Source: an uncultured Phycisphaerae bacterium (GTDB lineage Bacteria > Planctomycetota > Phycisphaerae > Sedimentisphaerales > Anaerohalosphaeraceae). From it: a DNA stretch of 64,000 nucleotides. The notes beneath the pieces were generated by a model. The model made no database searches, was not told where the DNA came from, and was given only the letters and a program-made list of their open reading frames with translations. Location: NCBI GenBank assembly GCA_937949545.1, contig CALEDR010000028.1:1-64000 (forward strand), read 5' to 3'. This document shows positions 34,801 through 43,035 of the stretch, in pieces. Position numbers and translations under genes: made by a program. The first letter of the stretch is position 1. Each line of letters starts with the position of its first letter.

Positions 34801-35034
34801 GATAATTTTTGTCATGGTTTCCAGGTTTAGAGGTTCGATATAGGTAACATCCGCCATCCCGGGGTCGGTCATAATGGTGGCGGGATTGGAATTAACCAGA
34901 ACGATTTGAAAGCCGAGTTTGCGCAGGGCTTTGCAGGCTTGAGTTCCGGAATAGTCAAACTCGCAAGCCTGTCCAATGATGATAGGACCTGACCCGATAA
35001 TCATTACCTTTTTGATGTCATTCCGCTTCGGCAT
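31831..35034 (-). CDS. carB: carbamoyl-phosphate synthase large subunit
   Basis: 1067 aa from ATG 35034 (MPKRNDIKK), the canonical CarB beginning; GGAG lies 9 nt upstream. An ATG at 35049 adds five residues but contains that GGAG. Two ATP-grasp halves are seen: [21 protein letters not shown] at the start and [22 protein letters not shown] near residue 555, with [10 protein letters not shown] and [13 protein letters not shown]. The C-terminal regulatory MGS domain has [25 protein letters not shown] and ends with [22 protein letters not shown]. It makes carbamoyl phosphate for pyrimidines and arginine; carA is not in the window. Confidence 0.98.
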   Translation of the reverse strand: [1067 protein letters not shown]

Positions 35035-35332
35035 CTTTTTTTTCTCCATGCAGAAAAGGGTGAGACGTTCTGATTTGAGCGGATAAAGTATCCGAAAACG
35101 TCAGAATATACAAGATAAAAAAAGATGATATTCAATATAAGCCATCGTCATAATGGGTTTGCATTTCCAGGAGATTTCGGTGAGTTTTGCTGTTTATGTA
35201 ACTAACTAAAAAATAGAATGTTAAGTTAAGTTTCGAGCCGAAAGTGCTGATATGGTTAATACGTTGGCACGGAGGACAAAGAAACGGGTAAGAAGAAACA
35301 GAGTTTTGGAGATTTCTGCAGGAGTTTTAGAA

Positions 35333-37747
35333 ATGAGGCAGGGTTATTTTGGGAATTTGTTTATCTCTGTGTGTTTCGCGATACTCCTTGCGTTTTTTCC
35401 GTTTTATGATGCCTGCGCAGAAGAAACGGTATTCGGCGATTTTGAGAACGGATTCGACGGCTGGACCGGCGCCTGGACCGGAACAGAAGATTTAAGCACC
35501 AGTCCTAACGGAGCAACACTCGGCAGCCGCAGTCTGGCGGTTCTCGTTGGGCCGAGCGAGTTCTGGAAACTCGAACGAATCGGGGTATTGAATTTAGCCG
35601 GGGCGGCTCGCATTACGATGGATATTACATTTATTGCGGCGGAATGGCCCGCTGAGACCTGGTGCAATATCAACAAGATTGCCCTGATGGACAGGACAGT
35701 CTGGAACTGGCAGGAGATAGACCGCGACCAGATGGTTGTAACCTCCATCAGCGGAGCAGCCCCGCCGGCAAGAGATGGGGGTGGAAATGTGGCCTGGTGG
35801 GGTCCCTGGATGGGGGATGCAACCTGGCAAGTCAGCTGGCGGCTTGGGAATATCGTGAAAACCAATGATGTGTATGAATTTCGTTTGGCGCTTCAATGCA
35901 ACATTAACAAGGGACAGGGGGGCTATTTTTATATTGATAACGTCAGGGTTGTAACGGAAGATGCACCGGTGCCGCTGCCGCGGCTGTATGCCGATGGGAA
36001 CAAAATCAAACAGGTCGGAGGTGGTGAGGTCACGCTGCGCGGCGTGTCTTTAATTGACCTTGGTTTTTTACAAAGCTGGCAGGGCGGCGCCGTTCAGATG
36101 ATCAACCGACTGACGGATCAGGAGGATATGAGCTGCGGCAGCGTCGGATGGAAAACCAACGTGATTCGAATCCCGATTTTTCCGCCGCATCTGGTTCAAG
36201 GCTGGCCCTATTCTTTCGATCCGGAGAATGAAGAATTGTATACGCTGCTTCGCAGCGTGGTGGATTTCTGCATCCAGCGGGGGGCGTATGTCATTTTGGA
36301 CTGGCATGACATCAACAACACGTTTGACACCCTCCCGCAGGCCGTTGAATTCTGGGAATATATGGCGCCGCGGTTTGCGGATGATACCAATGTGATGTTT
36401 GAGCTGTTTAATGAGCCCATCAACAATATCGGCACGGATGACGAGAACTGGCAGAGTGTCAAGGCGGATATGGAGGTTTTGATTGAGGTTATCCGAACGT
36501 ATGCCCCGGAAACGCTGTTGTTCGTCGGGACGCCGCGATGGTGTCAGATTGTCGGACCGGTGGCGGACAATCCGCTGACGGATGACAATGTGGTCTATAC
36601 GGTGCATCTTTATCCGTATCATTGGCGCACAGCCCATTCTTACTATACCTCGGAGATAAGCCGGGCGGCATCGACTGTTCCGGTGATTCTGGGAGAGTGG
36701 GGCTTTATTGAAGGCGACCCTGGTATTCTTGACGGAACGATTGATAATTACGGGGAGCCCCTCCGGCAGTTTGTAGAGGAGCACGGCCTGGGTCATATTG
36801 CCTGGGTAGCCAGTCATGACTGGCAGCCGCCGATGTTTGATGCAAGTTGGAATCTGCTTGACGGACAAGGGTATATGGGCTGTTTTGCCAAAAATTGGCT
36901 TTACAGCAGCTGGCAGTCGGAGCAGGATTTGGAGATTGCCCTGACTATCAGCCGCTGTCAGGTCACGGCCGGGACGACAGCCGGGCAGGATACGATAGAG
37001 ATGTCAGGCACGTTTGAGAGGGTTCCCTCCGATCTGCTAGGGATTCCTCACGTGGAGGTGGTAATCAGTTCTCTGAAGGACAATGCGGTGATTTACAGCG
37101 AAAACTGCAATTACATCTGGGATGCAACCGGCAATCGGTTTATTTGGTCGGAGCGGTACCGCAGGGGAGAGCCGGGGAGGATTACTCTGCTGATGCTGAA
37201 TTTTGCACAGCGGAGATTTTTGCTCCGGGCACAGAATGTGAATTTAACCGGATTGGGCTGTCCGCTTGAATTGTCTATGACGGTCGGTCCGTATGTGCTC
37301 CGGGGCCAGGCGGATGAATCGATTGTCAATGGGGCGGCGAGAATTCCCATTTGGCTGATGCGAGGCTATGCGAATGAGCTGCGGATCGGTCGGGCAGCGG
37401 TTCAGACAGGCCGAAAACCTGATACGGATTCTTTGAGGATTTGGGGAGAGATCGCTGTTCAGGAACTCGGTCGGAACTTACGGGCCGAATCAGTAGTCCT
37501 TCAATGGGGGGAACAGACGTTTACCCTTCCGGCAGGTTCGCTTCGGGCTGACCGGAGGGGGATGGTCTATTCCTGTTCGAACGTCCGCACCTCAGAAGGA
37601 GCCAGGGTATGGCTGAGAATAGACCTTCAAAGGTGTCTGTATTCCGCAAGAATCTCAGGGACCACCCTGACGGCAAGAAACGGCGAGGTATCCTTTGGGC
37701 TGCGTTGGACCGATTTCGAGGAAAGTGCCTCTATTACACTGCCGTGA
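35333..37747 (+). CDS. secreted GH5 glycoside hydrolase with C-terminal repeat modules
   Basis: 804 aa from ATG 35333, which has GCAGGAG 9 nt upstream and begins a signal peptide (FGNLFISVCFAILLAFFPFYDACA). An earlier in-frame ATG at 35252 lacks these. Residues 30-205 look like a carbohydrate-binding jelly roll (FGDFENGFDGWTGAW). Residues about 215-520 are a GH5 catalytic domain with GVSLIDLG, VILDWHDINNT, FELFNEP carrying acid/base E361, HLYPYHW and VILGEWGF with nucleophile E455. After residue 540 two beta-rich stretches look alike (ISRCQVTAGTTAGQDTIEMSGTF and IGRAAVQTGRKPDTDSLRIWGE), an uncharacterised tandem module. Substrate: beta-1,4-glucan or mannan, not decided. Confidence 0.87.
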   Translation: MRQGYFGNLFISVCFAILLAFFPFYDACAEETVFGDFENGFDGWTGAWTGTEDLSTSPNGATLGSRSLAVLVGPSEFWKLERIGVLNLAGAARITMDITFIAAEWPAETWCNINKIALMDRTVWNWQEIDRDQMVVTSISGAAPPARDGGGNVAWWGPWMGDATWQVSWRLGNIVKTNDVYEFRLALQCNINKGQGGYFYIDNVRVVTEDAPVPLPRLYADGNKIKQVGGGEVTLRGVSLIDLGFLQSWQGGAVQMINRLTDQEDMSCGSVGWKTNVIRIPIFPPHLVQGWPYSFDPENEELYTLLRSVVDFCIQRGAYVILDWHDINNTFDTLPQAVEFWEYMAPRFADDTNVMFELFNEPINNIGTDDENWQSVKADMEVLIEVIRTYAPETLLFVGTPRWCQIVGPVADNPLTDDNVVYTVHLYPYHWRTAHSYYTSEISRAASTVPVILGEWGFIEGDPGILDGTIDNYGEPLRQFVEEHGLGHIAWVASHDWQPPMFDASWNLLDGQGYMGCFAKNWLYSSWQSEQDLEIALTISRCQVTAGTTAGQDTIEMSGTFERVPSDLLGIPHVEVVISSLKDNAVIYSENCNYIWDATGNRFIWSERYRRGEPGRITLLMLNFAQRRFLLRAQNVNLTGLGCPLELSMTVGPYVLRGQADESIVNGAARIPIWLMRGYANELRIGRAAVQTGRKPDTDSLRIWGEIAVQELGRNLRAESVVLQWGEQTFTLPAGSLRADRRGMVYSCSNVRTSEGARVWLRIDLQRCLYSARISGTTLTARNGEVSFGLRWTDFEESASITLP

Positions 37748-37757
37748 TGCAGAGGAG

Positions 37758-39095
37758 TCAGCGGGTTAGGCGGATAGAGACAACCTGGCCTTGAATGGGC
37801 GGCTCAGGGAAATCAGCGGCCGAACAATCCACCATAAAATACCGGTCGCAGCGGCCAGCTGGGGGATTTGTCTGTTCAAGAATTACCCGAACGGTCTGGC
37901 CGATGAATTGACGGCGGAACTGTTCCTGAAGAAGGGTGTCCAATTCCTGAAGTCTTTCCGCCCGCCGGCGGATGACGGCTGCGGGTACAGGCGGTTTCAT
38001 TCTGGCTGCGGCGGTGTCTTTTCGAGGGCTGAACGGAAAGACATGCATTTTTGCAAATCCGACCTGACGGCAAATCTCAACAGTTTTTTCAAAATCCTCT
38101 TCGCTTTCTCCGGGGAAGCCGACAATGATATCCGTCGTGATGGCCGGTCGGTCCAACCATTCCTGAAGTTTTCGGCAGATGTTCAGATATTCCTCTGACG
38201 TGTATTGTCGAGCCATCCGTTTCAGGATGCGGTCAGAGCCGGATTGAAGGGGAAGATGAAGATGCGGAACCAGATTCGGATATTGTTGATAGACTTCAAT
38301 GAGTTCATCTGTTACGTCCGCCGGCTCCAGCGAGCTGAGACGAAGGCGTTCAAGATTCGGAAGTCTTAAAATTTTCTTTAAAAGAGGAGGAAGAGGGTTA
38401 GGCTGACTCAGGTCCCAATTTTTCCGGCGGGCTGTATTGCGGCCCCATGCCCCCAAAAAAATGCCGGTCAGGACAATTTCTTTATGTCCGGCGGCAAGAA
38501 GTGCTTTTGCTTCATTGAGAATGGCATCAGCTGGTTTGCTCCAGAGTTTTTTGCGTATTTTGGGAACGATACAATAGGTGCAGCAAACGTCGCAGCCGTC
38601 CTGGATTTTCAAAAAGGCACGGGTTTGGCCGGAAAAACTGTTCAGGGGGCCGAAAGGGTCGATGGAAGGAAATTGTTGTGTGTCCGGGTCGTTTTTGTGC
38701 TTGATTTTATAGGAAAAGGGTGCTTTACTGGTTCCGTTGGGCTCTCTGTCTTCAGACGGGCCCAATAAAGAGCGCAGGATATCCAGAAGCTGATGTTTAT
38801 CGGCGGCCCAGACGGCGGTTTTCGGCAGGTCGGCGGTTTCCTCGACTGGGGCGGCGGACAGGCAGCCGGTGAGAATCAGAAAGGCGGAGGGGTTCTGCTT
38901 GTGGAGTTTGCGGACGGCCTGACGGCTTTTGGAAGCGGCGGTTTGGGTGACGCAGCAAGTGTTGATGACAACCAGGTCTGCCGGAGAACCGGGGGAGGCA
39001 GGACAGAAGCCGTGAGAACGCAGCCATTGTTCAATCTGGCAGCTTTCGTATTGATTGACTTTGCAGCCGAGCGTATGAATGATAAAGTGTTTCAT
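37758..39095 (-). CDS. mtaB: MtaB-like tRNA threonylcarbamoyladenosine methylthiotransferase
   Basis: 445 aa from ATG 39095 (MKHFIIHTLGCKVNQYES). A longer in-frame start would overlap the divergent pilM-like gene and has no support. The UPF0004 domain has C11, NTCCVT with its Cys and TGCL; the radical SAM motif is C-x3-C-x2-C in DGCDVCCTYCIVP; a TRAM-like tail follows. The GCKVNQYES opening separates MtaB from MiaB (GCQMNxxDS). It adds methylthio to t6A37 of ANN-decoding tRNAs. The gap to the divergent start is 91 nt. Confidence 0.88.
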   Translation of the reverse strand: MKHFIIHTLGCKVNQYESCQIEQWLRSHGFCPASPGSPADLVVINTCCVTQTAASKSRQAVRKLHKQNPSAFLILTGCLSAAPVEETADLPKTAVWAADKHQLLDILRSLLGPSEDREPNGTSKAPFSYKIKHKNDPDTQQFPSIDPFGPLNSFSGQTRAFLKIQDGCDVCCTYCIVPKIRKKLWSKPADAILNEAKALLAAGHKEIVLTGIFLGAWGRNTARRKNWDLSQPNPLPPLLKKILRLPNLERLRLSSLEPADVTDELIEVYQQYPNLVPHLHLPLQSGSDRILKRMARQYTSEEYLNICRKLQEWLDRPAITTDIIVGFPGESEEDFEKTVEICRQVGFAKMHVFPFSPRKDTAAARMKPPVPAAVIRRRAERLQELDTLLQEQFRRQFIGQTVRVILEQTNPPAGRCDRYFMVDCSAADFPEPPIQGQVVSIRLTR

Positions 39096-39186
39096 AGACG
39101 GCTTACTATAGAATCGTCGGCAGGCCGGATGCAAGTTTTTTTGCAGACGGCTTCGTCGGATGGAGCATAAGGAAGAAAGGAACATC

Positions 39187-41583
39187 ATGGCCAAAGCGTC
39201 GCATGCGGTCTGGGGGATTGATATCGGAACCTGTTCGTTGAAGGCCTTGCGGCTCCGGCGAGGTGCAGAAGGACTGGAGATAGCGGGTTTTGCCTGTCTG
39301 GAACATTCGAAAATTCTTTCCACAGCGGATATCACACCGGAAGAACGCCGGGAAACCATTCAACAAACCCTGCGGGAATTCCTGAAAGAAAACGACGTGG
39401 GGCGAGAGGAAGTTGCGATTGCCATAGCCGGACAAAACAGTTTTGCTCGGCTGGTCAAGATGCCGCCGGTGGACCCCAAGCGGATTCCCAAAATCGTTCC
39501 GCTCGAAGCCGTTCAGCAGATTCCGTTTGATATTAATGAGGTCGAATGGGATTGGCAGCTGCTGAAAAATCCGGACAGCCCCGATACAGAAGTCGGGATT
39601 TTTGCCATCAAAAATGAAGTCATCGCAGAGATGCTGGATTTTTTCAGCCGGGAAAATCTGCGCGTCAGCTGTGTGCAAATCAGTCCGATTGCTCTGTATA
39701 ATTATGCGCTGTATGACCTGAAGGATATCAGTGCATCGGCCGGCAAAGCTGCCATTATTCTCGATATGGGGGCCGAGAACACCACACTGGTGATTGCCAC
39801 CCGCGATTCAGTCTGGCAGCGCAGCATTCGAATCGGGGGCAACACGTTTACCGAAGCGATTGCGGATGCTTTTAAGCTGAAGTTTGCCAAGGCCGAAAAA
39901 CTCAAGCGGACAGCCCCGATGAGCAAGTATATGCGGCAGATTTTCACGGCGATGAAGCCGGTTTATACGGATTTGGCCGGTGAAATTCAGCGGAGTCTGG
40001 GGTTTTATGCATCCAGCGGAGCCGGGCGGGATAAAGGCTTTTCCCGGGTGCTGGCGCTGGGGGGCGGTTTTAAGCTTCAGGGGCTGACCAAATATCTTCA
40101 GCAGAGTTTGGGAATTCCGGTGATTAAGCCCGATTCCTTTGAACGGCTGACACTTTCTCCGGAAGTATCAGCGGCCAAGTTTCATGAAAATCTGTCTGAA
40201 TTCGGTGTGGTATATGGACTGGGGGTTCAGCTCCTGGGTGAATCGAAGATTGAAACCAATCTTCTGCCTCGCCGGATTGCCCGTGCGATGGCCTGGACCC
40301 GCAAAGCGAGGGTCTTTACGGCTGCAGCCGGGGTTTTTCTGGCGGTCAGTCTGGTTTGTCTGCTTTGGACCTTCCGTCTGCTTCAGCAGTACACCCGCGA
40401 GAGCAGTGCCCTTCGGACGGTTCAAGCCGTTATGCAGCAGGCCCAAAGCATCAATTCAGCCGTTTCGGAATTTGAAAGCCAAAGACCGATGTTTGAACAG
40501 CAGGTTCAGAAGGAGCTGGAATTGTTCAAATATCGGCAGATTATTCCTCTTCTGAATGAGACCCTTTTGAAATGTTTTCCGAATAAAGACAACACGCCCG
40601 AAATTGCCGCTTTATACGATGCATTTGTGAACGGAGATATCCGGGCCGTCCGCTCGATACCGCGTGCAGAAAGAAAAATTATGTTTGTTACGCGTCTGGA
40701 GATTCAGTTTGCACCGGATTTGGCCTCGGCGGCTTTTCCGCAGGGGAGCCGACGCGGAATGAGCGGTTATGGTCCAGGCGGCGGGTTCGGCGGGGAGATG
40801 GGCGGATTTATGGGCGGCCCTGTGATGCGGCCCGGAGGGATGTCGGGAGAGATGTTCGGGGGGCCGGGAATGGCTGGCGGAGAAATGGGATTAGTCGGCG
40901 GGATGTCAGCGCCGCAGGCGGGTTTTGTTGTGTTGATTGAGGGCTACAGTCCTTATAGAAATATCGCCCTGCTTCTGGACCCGCCCGGCGTCGGCTCGGA
41001 CCCGAAACGATGGGGTGTGGTGACCCGGTTTGAGAATCTCAAAACCCTGTTTCCGGATACGCCGTTTGAACTGTTCGGCAAAGGTGATATTCGGCATTTT
41101 CGGGATGAATCTGGAGCCGTGGACCCCTCGGATATGCAGATGCCGGCTGGAATCGGGATTCTCCGGGAGGCGGAGCGGGTTCCGTCGGCCCAGCCGGCCG
41201 GTGCCGCACCGGGCATGGCAGCCGCGCCGACTCCGGTTATGCCCGGGATGACCGGGCCGGTTCCGACCCGCGTCACCAGAGAAATCGTTCTCATTGACCC
41301 GATGACGGAGGAGGAAATCAGCAAAACGCTGGATTATATTACAGCGGAGGACATTAAGAATAATCCGGCCTATACAGACCGGGATTTGGGACGCGTCAAA
41401 CAGAGTCCCTTTGGAGAACCTCAATATATTGTGCGGGATTCCTGGTTTCGGATTCAGGCCAAATTTGTGTGGAAAGACGCGCCGGCTGTGCCGGAATTGA
41501 GTCCAGGCGGCGGAGGCGGCGGATTTTTCCCAACGGCTGTTCCCACAGCCCCCGGCGGCGGAGGCGGCGGCGGGGATTTTTAG
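39187..41583 (+). CDS. pilM: PilM-like actin-fold ATPase fused to membrane-anchored PilN-like part
   Basis: 798 aa from ATG 39187 with AAAGGAA upstream. Residues 1-360 are PilM-like: DIGTCSLKALRL, FARLVKMPPVDPKRIPKIVPLEAVQQIPFDINEVEWDW (broken), ILDMGAENTTLV and LALGGGFKLQGL, the actin-type phosphate and adenosine loops. Residues 376-398 are one membrane helix, then a helical segment and, from 518 to about 580, a Gly/Met-rich stretch. A further folded part and Pro/Ala-rich and Gly-rich ends follow. In type IV pili and T2SS, PilM is a cytoplasmic ATPase that holds PilN; here a PilN-like anchor appears to be on the same chain. Two single-helix proteins follow at once, matching PilN/O/P placement. 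Confidence 0.82.
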   Translation: MAKASHAVWGIDIGTCSLKALRLRRGAEGLEIAGFACLEHSKILSTADITPEERRETIQQTLREFLKENDVGREEVAIAIAGQNSFARLVKMPPVDPKRIPKIVPLEAVQQIPFDINEVEWDWQLLKNPDSPDTEVGIFAIKNEVIAEMLDFFSRENLRVSCVQISPIALYNYALYDLKDISASAGKAAIILDMGAENTTLVIATRDSVWQRSIRIGGNTFTEAIADAFKLKFAKAEKLKRTAPMSKYMRQIFTAMKPVYTDLAGEIQRSLGFYASSGAGRDKGFSRVLALGGGFKLQGLTKYLQQSLGIPVIKPDSFERLTLSPEVSAAKFHENLSEFGVVYGLGVQLLGESKIETNLLPRRIARAMAWTRKARVFTAAAGVFLAVSLVCLLWTFRLLQQYTRESSALRTVQAVMQQAQSINSAVSEFESQRPMFEQQVQKELELFKYRQIIPLLNETLLKCFPNKDNTPEIAALYDAFVNGDIRAVRSIPRAERKIMFVTRLEIQFAPDLASAAFPQGSRRGMSGYGPGGGFGGEMGGFMGGPVMRPGGMSGEMFGGPGMAGGEMGLVGGMSAPQAGFVVLIEGYSPYRNIALLLDPPGVGSDPKRWGVVTRFENLKTLFPDTPFELFGKGDIRHFRDESGAVDPSDMQMPAGIGILREAERVPSAQPAGAAPGMAAAPTPVMPGMTGPVPTRVTREIVLIDPMTEEEISKTLDYITAEDIKNNPAYTDRDLGRVKQSPFGEPQYIVRDSWFRIQAKFVWKDAPAVPELSPGGGGGGFFPTAVPTAPGGGGGGGDF

Positions 41584-41625
41584 GCAAAGCATAATGAAGC
41601 AATCATCCAGCTGTGAGAGTAAATC

Positions 41626-42975
41626 ATGAATATGGTAATCGATCTCATCAAGGGGTATTTGAAAAAATATTCGGCTCTTCTGCTGCCGGCGGGGCTGCTG
41701 CTGGTCGGGCTGGTTCTGTTTGTTCTGACGATTTTAATCGGGCGAACGGTCGGCGCCAAAAAGCAGGACTGGGAGCGAATGGCTCAGACCCTCGACAGTC
41801 TGGCTCAAACGACTCCTCCGAAAGAGCAGGCCGAACAGGTTCAGAGAGTTCTTCAGCAGTATAAGGCGGATGCAGAAGCCGTTCAGAGGATGTCGGTGCA
41901 GTCCTCCCAGCGTGAGCTGATTAAATACGGGATTTTTCCGAAATCCGAGGACACATCGTCTCAGGTCTATCTGGATTTCGGGCGGCGGTATCGAGCGGCC
42001 GTTGAACAGATGATTACCGACCGTCTGAAAGCGCTGGATGCTCCCTCGGAAAGCGAAATCCGTGCTGCCGGCGGCGGGACGGTCGGGGCGGTTCGAGGCG
42101 GAGAGTTTTTGGGAGGAGGAATGACCGGATTCGGTCAGCCGGGTACGGCGGATAATCCGATGGTGAATGCGGTCTGCAATGCCCGGGCGGAGCGAATCGC
42201 GATGTATGCGCATCCGCGGGTTTTTGCCTGGTATGATTTTTGGGAATCGTACCAGTTTGTGGGGGCTGAACAGGCCCTGCGTGACTGCTGGTTTGCTCAA
42301 ACGGCTTATTGGATTTATGAAGATGTAGTGGCGGCGATCGAGGCGATGAACACGGGGTCGCAGCGGGTGGCGGATTCACCCGTCAAACGTCTGCTGGGAG
42401 TGAGTTTTCAGCGTCCGGTGTCGGATGTCTCTGCGGGAGGATTTTCGGGAGGGATTGGAGGGATGCCGGGGGTTGTGTCTCCGCGTTTGGGAGGGGTGGG
42501 GGGCTTCGGCGGCAGCATGACATCTGACCAGCCGGCTTATGTCCTGCCCGGTATGCCCAGCCCGCTGATTTCGCGTCCCTGGACGGCTCGAATCGGCAAC
42601 GAGGATATTGATGTGGTTCACTTTGCGGTATCGGTGATTGTGGACAGCCGCTATACGCAGGCGTTTTTGAAAGAACTTTGTTCCAGCAGGCCCCACACTT
42701 ATCGGGAGGGCTTTAAGGAAAACGGCGAAATTCGTCAGGCCCGCCACAACCAGATTACGATCTTGGCCAGTACTTTTTCCGCGGTGGATAAGCAGAGCCC
42801 CTCGCATTTTTATTACCGGTACGGGACCGATGCGGTGATGCGGGTAGATTTGGTTTGTGAATATCTGTTTGTTCGGAAAGCTTACGATGAAATCAAACCG
42901 GAACCGGTCAAGGTTCTGCTGGGACAATCTGCTGCAGGTGCCTCTGCTATGCCGTTTGGGCCGGCGGGGTATTGA
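41626..42975 (+). CDS. PilO-like single-pass membrane protein with Gly-rich inserts
   Basis: 449 aa. A membrane helix covers residues 16-38 (ALLLPAGLLLVGLVLFVLTILI), followed by a coiled-coil-prone segment to about 95, then periplasmic regions. Gly/Phe/Met-rich stretches occur near 145-170 and 262-305. The C-terminal part (DVVHFAVSVIVDSRYTQAFLKELCS ... VDLVCEYLF, split) has the ferredoxin-like strand pattern of PilO. Position behind the PilM-like gene, not strong sequence identity, makes PilO the best guess. It may hold or align the platform in a pilus or secretion machine. Confidence 0.7.
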   Translation: MNMVIDLIKGYLKKYSALLLPAGLLLVGLVLFVLTILIGRTVGAKKQDWERMAQTLDSLAQTTPPKEQAEQVQRVLQQYKADAEAVQRMSVQSSQRELIKYGIFPKSEDTSSQVYLDFGRRYRAAVEQMITDRLKALDAPSESEIRAAGGGTVGAVRGGEFLGGGMTGFGQPGTADNPMVNAVCNARAERIAMYAHPRVFAWYDFWESYQFVGAEQALRDCWFAQTAYWIYEDVVAAIEAMNTGSQRVADSPVKRLLGVSFQRPVSDVSAGGFSGGIGGMPGVVSPRLGGVGGFGGSMTSDQPAYVLPGMPSPLISRPWTARIGNEDIDVVHFAVSVIVDSRYTQAFLKELCSSRPHTYREGFKENGEIRQARHNQITILASTFSAVDKQSPSHFYYRYGTDAVMRVDLVCEYLFVRKAYDEIKPEPVKVLLGQSAAGASAMPFGPAGY

Positions 42976-43035
42976 TGACAGGCCGGATGCGGGATGAGCT
43001 GTTCGAACGGAAAATGATGAGCACAGGGTATTTTC

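Noticed and set aside
35035-35332. Regulatory RNA in the carB/GH5 intergenic region
   Set aside because: The stretch is AT-rich and probably holds divergent promoters, but no convincing stem set or consensus box pair stood out.
39096-39359. N-terminal extension of the MtaB-like protein
   Set aside because: It would overlap the divergent pilM start, has no homologous look, and ATG 39095 gives the canonical GCKVNQYES beginning at residue 10.
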